Shown in pieces: positions 1 through 11,640 of a DNA stretch of 64,000 nucleotides. The DNA is from Elusimicrobiota bacterium (lineage in GTDB: Bacteria > Elusimicrobiota > Elusimicrobia > UBA1565 > UBA9628). The stretch's first letter is position 1. Each line of letters starts with the position of its first letter. The stretch is taken from contig JACPOW010000055.1 of assembly GCA_016191335.1 (NCBI GenBank), positions 1 through 64,000 of the forward strand, read 5' to 3'. The translations under genes and the position numbers were made by a program. The notes under the pieces were generated by a model, which saw only the letters and a program-made list of their open reading frames with translations, was not told the origin of the DNA and did not search any database.

Positions 1-624
1 GTCGTCCAGGGCATGGACACCGCCGGCAAGGACGGCGTGATCAAGCACGGCATGACCGGCCTCAACCCCGCCTTCGTGCGCGTCGCCGCCTTCAAGAAGC
101 CCACTCCCGAGGAGGCCGCCCAGGACTTCCTCGAGCGCATCAAGAAAGAGGTGCCCAAGCCCGGCGTCATCGGCGTGTTCAACCGCTCCCATTACGAGGA
201 CATCATCGTGCCCGCGGTGTGGGGCACCCACGACGCGAAGACCGTCGAGGAGCGCTACGCCCGCATCAACGCCTTCGAGCTCGAGCTGGCCAAGCAGGGC
301 GTCAAGGTCGTGAAGATATTCCTCCACGTGTCGAAGGACGTTCAGCGCGAGCGCCTGCAGAAGCGGATCGACCGGCCGGAGAAGAACTGGAAGTTCTCGG
401 CGTCGGACCTGGAGACGCGCAAGCGCTGGGATGATCTACAGAAGGCGTTCGGGGCCATCCTGGCCCGCACGAGCACCTGGTACGCGCCCTGGAACGTGAT
501 CCCGGCCGACGACAAGCCCCGCCGCGACCTCGCGTTCACCCGGATCCTGCGCAAGACGCTCCAGCGCATGGGGCTTTCCTACCCCGAATCGCCCGACCTG
601 AAGGGCGTCAAGATCCCGAAGTAG
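1..624 (+). CDS. Polyphosphate kinase 2 family protein (5' end cut by window)
   Basis: Phosphotransferase of the PPK2 family, which moves phosphate between polyphosphate and nucleotides. The reading frame is open from base 1, so the N-terminus lies outside the window; 207 residues are visible. The Walker A-like GMDTAGKDG sits at visible residues 4-12 and the family motif FNRSHYEDI follows near residue 60, then a basic lid region (KRIDRPEKNWKF). The C-terminal WYAPWNVIPADDK is also typical of PPK2. Complete PPK2 domains are about 230-300 residues, so roughly 50 are missing. It ends 3 bp from the convergent DUF4279 gene. Whether it phosphorylates NDP or NMP cannot be told from this part. Confidence 0.9.
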   Translation, partial: VVQGMDTAGKDGVIKHGMTGLNPAFVRVAAFKKPTPEEAAQDFLERIKKEVPKPGVIGVFNRSHYEDIIVPAVWGTHDAKTVEERYARINAFELELAKQGVKVVKIFLHVSKDVQRERLQKRIDRPEKNWKFSASDLETRKRWDDLQKAFGAILARTSTWYAPWNVIPADDKPRRDLAFTRILRKTLQRMGLSYPESPDLKGVKIPK

Positions 625-627
625 GGC

Positions 628-1086
628 TCAGAACACCGACGCGGGCCCTTCCTTGTCGCCGGGCTTCTTCGCGGCGGGGGCTTGGGCGTTCCGGTCGACG
701 AGCATGGAGATCTCCACCTCGAGCGAGGCTCCCATCGCGGCCATCCAGCGCAGGTCGTCCTTCTGGAAGCTGACGGGGGGGATGATCTTGCTGATGATCG
801 AGCAGACGATCTCGACCTTGGCCTGCGTCGAGATCTCCCCGATCTTCTGCGCGACCGGCGCGATGCGCTTGAGCATCGAGCGGAAGTGGTCCTCGAGCCG
901 GGTCGTCATCATCGCCGTCGAGTCGAGCTGGTAGCCGTGGTCCTTCAGGATGGCGCCGAAGGTGCCGGTGCGGTCCCCGATCTTCCAGGACTCGTCGGGC
1001 TTGATGCCGAGCTTGGCCTCGATCTCGGCGGCCGTGAGCGTGGCGCTCGTGATCCGGAGGCGGACGACGGTGGTCTCTCTCTGCAT
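628..1086 (-). CDS. DUF4279 domain protein
   Basis: A 152-residue cytoplasmic protein matching the DUF4279 pattern: an N-terminal LRITSATLTAAEIEAKLGI segment, a W-x-I-G-D motif (WKIGDRTG), a central helix (LEDHFRSMLKRI) and a C-terminal ISMLVDRN strand. The molecular function of the family is not established to my knowledge. The last 20 residues are a low-complexity Ala/Lys/Pro tail. It is a single-gene unit with one of the best promoters in the window: TTGACG and TACAAT 17 bp apart, the latter 6 nt before the ATG, implying a leaderless transcript. Confidence 0.75.
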   Translation of the reverse strand: MQRETTVVRLRITSATLTAAEIEAKLGIKPDESWKIGDRTGTFGAILKDHGYQLDSTAMMTTRLEDHFRSMLKRIAPVAQKIGEISTQAKVEIVCSIISKIIPPVSFQKDDLRWMAAMGASLEVEISMLVDRNAQAPAAKKPGDKEGPASVF

Positions 1087-1092
1087 GCCGCG

Positions 1093-1121
1093 ATTGTAGC
1101 CCGCGTCCCGCCACCCGTCAA
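1093..1121 (-). promoter_or_regulatory. Sigma-70 promoter, leaderless, for DUF4279 gene
   Basis: On the minus strand TTGACG (1121-1116) and TACAAT (1098-1093) are separated by 17 bp, and only 6 nt separate TACAAT from the ATG at 1086. Transcription would start at or beside the A of the ATG. Confidence 0.75.
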
Positions 1122-1129
1122 GTGGGCGC

Positions 1130-5069
<3,940 letters not shown>

Positions 5070-5080
<11 letters not shown>

Positions 5081-5504
5081 GGAGCTCCTCCTTGAGCGCG
5101 ATCATCTCGAGGGCGGCGAGCGCCGCCTCGTGGCCGCGGTCCATCTTCCCTTTCGTGCGCGCCATCGCCTGCTTCTCGTTGTTCGGCGTGATGACGCCGA
5201 GGATGACGGGCACGCGCGTGTCGAGCGAGATGCGGTGCAGGCTCTGCACGAGCGAGCGGGAGAGGTGGTCGTTCTGCGGCGTCTGGCCCTTGAGCACGCA
5301 GCCGAGGGCGACGACGGCCGAGTAGAGGTTGGTCTTGGCCAGCTCCTGCGCGGCCCAGGGGATCTCCCAGCCGCCGGGCACCTCGACGACCTTGAGCTGG
5401 GCGTCCGTCCAGCCCTCGGACTTGAACGTCTTCAGGCAGCTGGCGAGCAGCCGCGAGGTCACTTCCTCGTTGAACCGCGATTTGACGATGGCGACGCGCT
5501 TCAT
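5070..5504 (-). CDS. ribH: 6,7-dimethyl-8-ribityllumazine synthase RibH
   Basis: Condenses the ribityl pyrimidine with 3,4-dihydroxybutanone phosphate to give lumazine, the penultimate riboflavin step. It is 144 residues. Visible motifs are SRFNEEV (ribityl-binding Phe-Asn), VPGGWEIP, LGCVLKGQTP and GVITPNNEKQA, in the right order and spacing. The His that normally follows the GxT phosphate-binding segment (TTHYDYV in Bacillus subtilis) is Gln here (TPQNDHL), with a His three residues later. It lies 1 bp from ribBA and overlaps nusB by 11 nt. Confidence 0.93.
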
Positions 5505-5505
5505 G

Positions 5506-6747
5506 TCAGCGGACCTCCTCGGGCACGGTCAACAGGTGGCCCATCTTCTCGCGCTTCGTGCGCAGATAATGGGCGTTGTGCTTGTTCGACGGCAGCTGCA
5601 GGTGGACGCGCTCGGTCACGGTCAGGCCGTAGCCCTCGATGCCGACGATCTTGCGCGGGTTATTGGTAAGAATTCGTATGGAGGTCAGTCCCTGATCTGC
5701 GAGAATTTGGGCGCCGATGCCGTACTCGCGCAGGTCGGGCTTGAGGCCGAGGGCGAGGTTGGCCTGCACGGTGTCGAGGCCCTTGTCCTGCAGGGCGTAG
5801 GCCTTGATCTTGTTGATGAGGCCGATGCCGCGGCCCTCCTGGTTGAGGTAGACCAGCACGCCTTTCTTGGCGTGGGCGATCTGCTTGAGCGCGGCGTCGA
5901 GCTGCAGGCCGCAGTCGCACTTGGCGGAGAACAGGGCGTCGCCGGTCACGCAGGAGGAGTGCACGCGCACGAGCACGCCCTTGGCGCCGCGCACCTCGCC
6001 CTTGACCATCGCGAGGTGGACCTTGCCCGTCAGGGCCTCCTCGTAGACGCGGATGACGAAGTCGCCGTACTTCGTGGGCAGCTTCGCGCTGGCGCGGCGC
6101 TCGACGAGGCGCTCCTTGCGGCGGCGGTGGTCGATGAGGTCGGCGATGGTGATGATGCGGAGCTTGTGCTTGCGGGCGAAGCGCATCAGCTGCTGGGTGC
6201 GGGACATGGAGCCGTCGGCGTTGAGGATTTCACAAATAACGCCCGCAGGCTTTAAACCGGCGAGGCGGGCGAGGTCGACGGCGGCCTCGGTGTGGCCGGC
6301 GCGGACGAGGACGCCTCCCTCCTTGGCCCGGAGCGGGAAGATGTGCCCGGGGCGGCCGAGGTCCTCGGGCTGGGTCTTCGCGTCGATGAGCGCCTTGATC
6401 GTGACCGCGCGGTCGCGCGCGGAGATGCCCGTGCTCGTGCCGCGCTTGGCGTCCACGGAGATGGTGAAGGCGGTGTCCTTGCCCGGCACGGAGGACAGCG
6501 AGGCCGAGGGGTCGATCATCGGCTGGAGCTTGAGGGAGTCGAGGCGCGCGGCGGGCAGGGGCACGCAAATCAGGCCGCGGGCGTGCACGGCCATGAAGTT
6601 GACGGCCGCGACGCCGCATTTCTCGGCGGCGATGACGATGTCGCCCTCGTTCTCGCGGTTGGGGTCGTCGACGACGACCACCATGCGCCCCTTGCGGATG
6701 TCCGAGATCGCGTCCTCGATGCGGTCGAAGCCCTTGGCCGTCTTCAT
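5506..6747 (-). CDS. ribBA: RibBA: DHBP synthase / GTP cyclohydrolase II
   Basis: Bifunctional 413-residue enzyme supplying both riboflavin precursors. The N-terminal DHBP synthase domain (about 1-200) shows DDPNRENEGD, GLICVP, STGISARDRA, RPGHIFPL and GHTEAAVDLARLAG. The C-terminal GTP cyclohydrolase II domain shows HSSCVTGDALFSAKCDCG (three zinc cysteines), LNQEGRGIG, the YGIGAQIL motif and LTNNPRKI. The ATG at 6747 was chosen because a GAG-rich ribosome site precedes it and it makes an ATGA overlap with the ribE stop. The open frame upstream of it is a shadow of ribE. Confidence 0.96.
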   Translation of the reverse strand: MKTAKGFDRIEDAISDIRKGRMVVVVDDPNRENEGDIVIAAEKCGVAAVNFMAVHARGLICVPLPAARLDSLKLQPMIDPSASLSSVPGKDTAFTISVDAKRGTSTGISARDRAVTIKALIDAKTQPEDLGRPGHIFPLRAKEGGVLVRAGHTEAAVDLARLAGLKPAGVICEILNADGSMSRTQQLMRFARKHKLRIITIADLIDHRRRKERLVERRASAKLPTKYGDFVIRVYEEALTGKVHLAMVKGEVRGAKGVLVRVHSSCVTGDALFSAKCDCGLQLDAALKQIAHAKKGVLVYLNQEGRGIGLINKIKAYALQDKGLDTVQANLALGLKPDLREYGIGAQILADQGLTSIRILTNNPRKIVGIEGYGLTVTERVHLQLPSNKHNAHYLRTKREKMGHLLTVPEEVR

Positions 6748-7331
6748 CTCTTGCTCCTCAAAGCGGCGGCCGCCGCCATCGCGTCGCGGGCCAGCGGGTC
6801 GGCCTCCAGGTTCACCTTCTCGCGCGCCGCGCGGCGGCCGAGGTTGGTGTTCTGGAGGGTGTGAGGCACGAGCATGACCTCGAAGAAATCGCGCTCGACG
6901 GCGGTGACGGTCAGGCTGATCCCGTCGATGGCGATGGACCCCTTCACGGCCACGAGGCCGCGCAAAAGCGATGGAAGCTCGACGCGCAGGCGCCAGAAGC
7001 CCTCGCCCCAGGGCTCGAGCGAAAGGATCCCGGCCGAAGCGTCGACGTGTCCGGTCACAAAATGCCCGCCGAGCTCGTCGCCGTGTCTTAACGCCGGTTC
7101 TATGTTGACGGCTTGGCCCGTTCTGAGTGATCCCAGATTCGTTCGTGCCCAGGTATCGGGCCCTACATCGAAGCTGTGTTTGCCGTTGCTCGTCTTCACC
7201 ACGGTGAGGCACGTGCCGTTGATGGCGATGGAGGCGCCGAGGCGGGGCTTCGGGAGCTTCGCGGCGACCTCGAGCGTCGTCGCCGTCCTCTTAGTGACGG
7301 TGCCGAGATGATTGATGATGCCGGTGAACAT
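6744..7331 (-). CDS. ribE: Riboflavin synthase alpha chain
   Basis: Dismutates two lumazine molecules into riboflavin. The 195-residue protein has the two tandem lumazine-binding barrels: first half MFTGII ... NGTCLTVV ... FDVGPDTWARTNLG, second half GGHFVTGHVDA ... IAIDGISLTV ... MLVPHTLQNTNLG. These duplicated GxCLTV/GISLTV and TxxxTNLG elements are diagnostic. Its ATG shares one base with the ribD stop (TGATG) and its stop overlaps the ribBA start, so the rib genes form one coupled unit. Some nomenclatures call this gene ribC. Confidence 0.96.
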   Translation of the reverse strand: MFTGIINHLGTVTKRTATTLEVAAKLPKPRLGASIAINGTCLTVVKTSNGKHSFDVGPDTWARTNLGSLRTGQAVNIEPALRHGDELGGHFVTGHVDASAGILSLEPWGEGFWRLRVELPSLLRGLVAVKGSIAIDGISLTVTAVERDFFEVMLVPHTLQNTNLGRRAAREKVNLEADPLARDAMAAAAALRSKR

Positions 7332-8326
7332 CAGAGGGTCCCCTCGATGAGCCAGTCGTCGCCGAGCCGGGACAGCTTCGGCGTCCCGAGCCGCGGCGCG
7401 GTGTTGGGGTCGTCGGACCCCGCCAGGAGCTTGGGCGCGAGGAACACGCGCGCCTCGTCCACGAGGCCCGCGCGCAGGAAAGCGGCGTGGACCGTCGGGC
7501 CGCCTTCGACGAGCACGGTGCCGACGCCGCGGGCCGCCAGGTCGTGGAGCACGAGGCCGAGGTCGACGTGGCCGCTCTTGTCGCGGTACGTCAGCGTGGG
7601 CGCGGAGACGTCGAACACCCTCGCGTTCCGGGGGAGCCGGCGGCGGCCGGCGAGCACGACCCGGAGCGGGTCGGGCCCGGCGCCGTGGGCGGTCAGGGCG
7701 GGATCGTCGGCGGCCACGGTGCCGGCGCCGACGAGGATCGCGTCGAGCTCGGCGCGCATCGCGTGGACGGCTTCGCGGGCCGGCACGCCGGTCACCCAGC
7801 GCGACTCGCCGTTGGCCGCGGCGGCCTTCCCGTCCAGGGACAGCGCGGCCTTCAGGATGACCCACGGGCGCCCGCGGCGCATGCGCGAGTAGAAGCCGCG
7901 GTTGAGGGCCTCGGCCTCGGCCTGGAACCCGGGGAGGAGGAGCGTCCGCGCTCCGGAGCGGCGCAGCACGGCGAGGCCGCGGCCGGCGACCTCGGGGTTC
8001 GGGTCGAGGGAGCCGCAGACGACGCGCGCGACGCCGGCGGCGGCCAGGGCCTCGGCGCAGGAGGGGGTCTTCTTGCCCGGGAAATGGGCGCAGGGCTCCA
8101 TCGTGACGTAGGCGGTCGCCCCGGCGGCGCGCTTCCCGGCGCGCCGCAGCGCGTTCGGCTCGGCGTGCGCTTTGCCGAAGCCGAGGTGGGCGCCCTCGGC
8201 CACGACCCGGCCGCCCTTGACGAGGACGCAGCCGACGCGCGGGTTCGGGCTCGTCGCCCGGGGGTGGACGCGGCGCGCGAGCGCGAAGGCCTGGTCGAGG
8301 AACTTCCGGTCGAGCGCCGCGCTCAC
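7331..8326 (-). CDS. ribD: RibD: pyrimidine deaminase / reductase
   Basis: Bifunctional second and third step of riboflavin synthesis, 331 residues. The N-terminal deaminase has the zinc/catalytic HAEPNAL and the cysteine motif EPCAHFPGKKTPSC; TSPNPRVGCVLV is the family start signature. The C-terminal reductase starts near PWVILKAALSLDGKAA, with SRWVTG, DAILVGAGTVAADDP and VLVEGGPTVHAAFL. The GTG start overlaps the stop of the upstream dehydrogenase as GTGA (8323-8326). Confidence 0.95.
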   Translation of the reverse strand: MSAALDRKFLDQAFALARRVHPRATSPNPRVGCVLVKGGRVVAEGAHLGFGKAHAEPNALRRAGKRAAGATAYVTMEPCAHFPGKKTPSCAEALAAAGVARVVCGSLDPNPEVAGRGLAVLRRSGARTLLLPGFQAEAEALNRGFYSRMRRGRPWVILKAALSLDGKAAAANGESRWVTGVPAREAVHAMRAELDAILVGAGTVAADDPALTAHGAGPDPLRVVLAGRRRLPRNARVFDVSAPTLTYRDKSGHVDLGLVLHDLAARGVGTVLVEGGPTVHAAFLRAGLVDEARVFLAPKLLAGSDDPNTAPRLGTPKLSRLGDDWLIEGTL

Positions 8327-9345
8327 GCGGTCACCACCGACTTCGGGATGGACTTGTCGGCGTTCGCGGCGAAGAAGGAGGGGATGTCGTCGAGGCGGAC
8401 GGCCCCGCTGATGATCAGCCCGGTCTTGACCTTGCCCTCGGACAGCAGGCGCACGGCCTCCTTGAAGTGCTTCGGTGTGTGGTGGAACACGCCGTGGAGC
8501 GTGATCTGCTTGTAGTGCAGGCGGTGCACGTCGAGAGGCACCGTCGCGCCGTGGGCGCAGCCGCCGAACAGGCAGACCTTGCCGCCGTCGCGCACCAAAG
8601 CGACGGCCTGGAGATAGGTGTCCGGCGTGCCGACGGCCTCGAAGACGTGGTCGGGGCCGCGCCCGTCCGCCCAGGCCAGGACCTTGCCCTCGACCGAGCC
8701 GTCGAGGACGCTGAAGGTCGCGTCGGCGCCGGCGGCCGCGGCGGCGGCCAGCGGCGGCTTCGAGCGCCCGACGACCCCGACGACCGCGCCGCGCGCGCGC
8801 AGCGCGTGGACGAGGAACAGGCACATGGGGCCCGCGCCGATGACGAGGGCCGTCTCGCCCTCGCGCACGCCGTGGACCTCGGCGGCGTGGATCGCGCAGG
8901 AGAAGGGCTCGGCCAAGGCGCCGATCTCGAAGGCGACCGACGGCTTGAGCGCGTGCAGGTTCTGGCTGACGATGTGCGCGGGCACGAGGTCGTACTCCGC
9001 GTAGGCGCCGTTGTGGAGCTTGAGGCTGCGGCAGAGATGGTTCTGGCCGTTGCGGCACCAGAAGCAGTCGTCCATCGGCGCGGAGTTGGCGACGACGACG
9101 CGGTCGCCCTCCTTGGCGGTCTTCACGCCCTTGCCGAGGGCCGCGACGGTCCCGGCCAGCTCGTGGCCGAAGCGGGAGGGGTAGTCGCCGAGCAGGACGC
9201 GATGGCCCTGCCGGTAGGCCTTGAAGTCGGTCCCGCAGGTCAGCGCGGCGCCGAGCTTGACCACGACCTCGCCGGGGCCGGGCGTCGGCATGGGGACGTC
9301 CTCGAGGCGGATGTCGCGGGGGCCGTGGTAGATGACGGCCTTCAC
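8323..9345 (-). CDS. Zinc-dependent MDR alcohol/polyol dehydrogenase
   Basis: A 340-residue medium-chain dehydrogenase/reductase. Catalytic zinc ligands are visible in LTCGTDFKAY and FGHELAG. The structural zinc loop is shortened but has three cysteines (CFWCRNGQNHLC). The Rossmann motif is ALVIGAGPMC. Overall it resembles sorbitol/threonine dehydrogenase-like enzymes; the substrate cannot be read from sequence. The GTG start overlaps the next gene's stop as GTGA (9342-9345). It and its neighbour share only family-level similarity, so they may be two activities of one pathway rather than a recent duplicate. Why they head a riboflavin/nusB/ligA/purH run is unclear. Confidence 0.85.
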   Translation of the reverse strand: MKAVIYHGPRDIRLEDVPMPTPGPGEVVVKLGAALTCGTDFKAYRQGHRVLLGDYPSRFGHELAGTVAALGKGVKTAKEGDRVVVANSAPMDDCFWCRNGQNHLCRSLKLHNGAYAEYDLVPAHIVSQNLHALKPSVAFEIGALAEPFSCAIHAAEVHGVREGETALVIGAGPMCLFLVHALRARGAVVGVVGRSKPPLAAAAAAGADATFSVLDGSVEGKVLAWADGRGPDHVFEAVGTPDTYLQAVALVRDGGKVCLFGGCAHGATVPLDVHRLHYKQITLHGVFHHTPKHFKEAVRLLSEGKVKTGLIISGAVRLDDIPSFFAANADKSIPKSVVTA

Positions 9346-10343
9346 TTGGGCACCAAAATGGACTTGAGGGTCTGCCGGGACTTCACGGCCTTGACGGCGT
9401 CGTTGAACTCCGAGAAGGGGAAGGACATGGGCCCCAGCAGCAGCGGATTGAAGCGGCCGCTCGCGATGAGGTCGAACGACTCCTTCAGGTCGACGAGGGA
9501 CGGGGAATACGAGGACAGGACCGACAGCTCCCGGTGGTAGATCTGATTGAGGTCCAGCTTCATGAACGGATCGGGATGGAACGAGGCGAACACGTTCAGG
9601 ATCCCGCCGTCGCGCAGCCAGGCGACGCAGCGCGCGACGAGGGCGGGCGTGCCCGCGGAGAAGATGATCGCGTCGAAGCCGCGGCCGTCGCTGAGGTCCT
9701 TGCCGAACTGGGCGAACTCCTCCGCGTTCATCGTCGCCTTTCCCCAGCGGGAGAACTTCTTGACCCGGTCGGCGTCGAGGTCGAGGCCGACGGCGGTCGC
9801 CCCGAATATCTTGAGCAGCTGCCCCGTCATCTGGCCGATGGCCCCCAGGCCGATGATCCCGATGACGTCGCCCTTCTGCGTCCCGATCCGCTTGACGTTC
9901 CGCAGCACGCAGGCCAGAGGCTCCGTCTGCGACGCCGAGATCGCGCCCAGCCCCTCCGGCACCTTGAAGGCGGCGTGCTTCGCGTGGAGGGCGGGGATGC
10001 GCACAAACTCGGCGAAGCCGCCGGGGTCGATGTTGGTGGACTTGAACTGGCGGCACATGCTCTCCTGGCCCTTGCGGCAGTAATGGCAGGCCAGGCACGG
10101 CACGTGGTGGGAGACGACGACGCGTTCGCCGGGGAGGAAGGGGGAGCCGGGGCCGGCCTTTTCGACGGTCCCGCACAGCTCGTGGCCCAGGATCGCGCCC
10201 TTGGCCTTCGTGTCGAGCTTCATCACGTCGGTGCCGCACAGGCCGCAGACCTCCACGGCCAAAAGGAACTCGCCGTCCCCGATGGAGGGGACCGGGACTT
10301 CGGTCAGTGCGGCGTGGCCGTCGCGGGCCAGGATGGCCTTCAT
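9342..10343 (-). CDS. Zinc-dependent MDR dehydrogenase
   Basis: A 333-residue MDR family oxidoreductase. The catalytic zinc site is GLCGTDVMK plus LGHELCG, and the structural zinc loop with four cysteines is CLACHYCRKGQESMC. The NAD-binding motif is IGLGAIGQMTG. The ATG at 10343 (MKAILARDG) is preferred over a TTG five codons upstream because MKA is the typical family start. It is the first gene of the nine-gene minus-strand run, and its promoter region of 35 bp is shared with the divergent TPR gene. Confidence 0.85.
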   Translation of the reverse strand: MKAILARDGHAALTEVPVPSIGDGEFLLAVEVCGLCGTDVMKLDTKAKGAILGHELCGTVEKAGPGSPFLPGERVVVSHHVPCLACHYCRKGQESMCRQFKSTNIDPGGFAEFVRIPALHAKHAAFKVPEGLGAISASQTEPLACVLRNVKRIGTQKGDVIGIIGLGAIGQMTGQLLKIFGATAVGLDLDADRVKKFSRWGKATMNAEEFAQFGKDLSDGRGFDAIIFSAGTPALVARCVAWLRDGGILNVFASFHPDPFMKLDLNQIYHRELSVLSSYSPSLVDLKESFDLIASGRFNPLLLGPMSFPFSEFNDAVKAVKSRQTLKSILVPK

Positions 10344-10361
10344 AAAGAGCTGAGCCAATGA

Positions 10362-10368
10362 TAGAATA
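10362..10368. promoter_or_regulatory. Symmetric -10 element, bidirectional promoter
   Basis: TAGAATA reads as TAGAAT on the plus strand (with an upstream TGA, i.e. extended -10) and as TATTCT on the minus strand. It lies between divergent starts at 10343 (minus) and 10379 (plus), and can serve both. Confidence 0.5.
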
Positions 10369-10378
10369 TCCGCCGCCC

Positions 10379-11536
10379 GTGCGACAATTGCTGATTCTGC
10401 TGTTATTGGCGGCTCCCGCCGCCGCGCGCAAGACCTCGGTCACCCCGGAGATGGACAAGCTCCTGATGGCCGGCGTGGACGACATCTACATGATGCGCTT
10501 CGCCCAGGCCGAGGCGGACATGGCCCAGGCGATCGCCCTCGATCCGGCGTACCCCCACGCCTACTTCGGCCGCGCGGCGATCGACCTCATCACCTTCATC
10601 TACGGCGAGAAGCAGGGCGACCCGGCCCTGCTGAAGTCCTTCGAGGCCAAGGCCCTCGAGAGCATCCGGATGGCGGAGGCGTACCTGAAGACGCATCCGA
10701 ACGACCCCGACGCGCTGTTCATCCTCGGCGCCTCCCACGGGATGTTCGGCCGCCTGGCCATCGTGCAGCGCCGTTGGCTGCAGGCCTTCGGCCACGGCCG
10801 CGCCTCGATGAAGTTCGTGCGCCGCGCCGTGAGGCTCGAGCCCGAGCTCTACGACGCCGTCCTGGGCCTGGGCATGTTCGACTACTACGTCGCGACCATC
10901 CCCAAGTTCGCGGGCTGGCTGGCGAAGATCGTCCTCGGCGGCGACCGCGAGCGGGGCCTCAAGCAGATACGGCTGTCGGCGGAGAAGGGCCGCTACGCGA
11001 AGGTCACCGCGCAGATGATCCTCGTCGAGATCTACCTCGAGGACCCGTTCGGCGCGTACAACCCAGCGGAGGGCCTGCGCCTGATGCGCGAGGTCCACGC
11101 GCAATACCCCGGCAGCGCGATGCTCGACACCGCCTACATCTCGGCGCTGTACGAGGCCAAGGAGCTTCCCGAGGCCGTCAAGGAGGCGCGCGAGTACCAG
11201 GCGCGCGTGAAGTCCGGGCGGTATCCCGCGATGAACCTGGCCGGCAGCCACGCCCTGCTCGGCACCTTGCTGTGGGCCTCGGGCGAGAAGGACGCGGCGC
11301 TGGCCGAGTTCGTCGCCGGCGCCGAGGCGCGCGCCGTGCGCACGAAGTGGATGGTCTGGAGCCGCGTCCGCGCCGGCCAGCTGCTCGACGCCCTCGGCCG
11401 CCGCGGCGAGGCGCTCGACGCCTACCACGAGGCCTACAAGGAGAAGGACGAGTGGGGCTTCCGCGCCCTGATCAAGCCCTGCCTCAAGGCCCCCTGCGTC
11501 GGCGAGAACTACCCCGGCCATTTCTCCCCGAACTAG
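10379..11536 (+). CDS. Secreted TPR-repeat protein
   Basis: A 385-residue protein with an N-terminal signal peptide (RQLLILLLLAAPAAA) followed by helical tetratricopeptide-like repeats, e.g. the unit around AQAEADMAQAIALDPAYPHAYFGRAAI. It probably sits in the periplasm as a scaffold. GTG 10379 is chosen because it starts directly at the signal peptide and follows the -10 element by 11 nt; an in-frame ATG at 10358 would lie upstream of the -10. The C-terminus has two cysteines (KPCLKAPCVGENYPG). No specific family is recognised. It is monocistronic and followed by a large inverted repeat. Confidence 0.75.
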   Translation: MRQLLILLLLAAPAAARKTSVTPEMDKLLMAGVDDIYMMRFAQAEADMAQAIALDPAYPHAYFGRAAIDLITFIYGEKQGDPALLKSFEAKALESIRMAEAYLKTHPNDPDALFILGASHGMFGRLAIVQRRWLQAFGHGRASMKFVRRAVRLEPELYDAVLGLGMFDYYVATIPKFAGWLAKIVLGGDRERGLKQIRLSAEKGRYAKVTAQMILVEIYLEDPFGAYNPAEGLRLMREVHAQYPGSAMLDTAYISALYEAKELPEAVKEAREYQARVKSGRYPAMNLAGSHALLGTLLWASGEKDAALAEFVAGAEARAVRTKWMVWSRVRAGQLLDALGRRGEALDAYHEAYKEKDEWGFRALIKPCLKAPCVGENYPGHFSPN

Positions 11537-11539
11537 ACC

Positions 11540-11609
11540 GGTGCCAGGCCTACCGATGTTTGCATTGGCGCCAGGCCTGCCGTGCGCAAACATCGGTAGG
11601 CCTGGCACC
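11540..11609. repeat. 24-bp perfect inverted repeat with internal related unit
   Basis: Arms 11540-11563 and 11586-11609 are exact reverse complements, separated by 22 bp. The spacer carries a third, degenerate copy of the core GCCAGGCCT in direct orientation (11570-11578). There is no T-run, so it is not a classical terminator. It looks like a mobile palindromic (REP/MITE-like) element. Confidence 0.85.
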
Positions 11610-11628
11610 AAGTTCGGCGCGGTATTGA

Positions 11629-11634
11629 TATAAT
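11629..11634 (+). promoter_or_regulatory. Consensus extended -10, leaderless, for speA
   Basis: TATAAT preceded by TGA (extended -10 TGN) with 6 nt between it and the ATG at 11641, so the mRNA should begin at the start codon. Confidence 0.7.
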
Positions 11635-11640
11635 CTGACG

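Noticed and set aside
628-1086. DUF4279 gene as an immunity or defence gene
   Set aside because: No toxin or defence gene is adjacent and the family function is not established.
10358-10378. ATG at 10358 as start of the TPR protein
   Set aside because: It precedes the -10 element and adds a non-signal extension; GTG 10379 begins at the signal peptide.
11540-11609. Inverted repeat as an intrinsic terminator
   Set aside because: No T-run on either side; arms and loop suit a palindromic element better.
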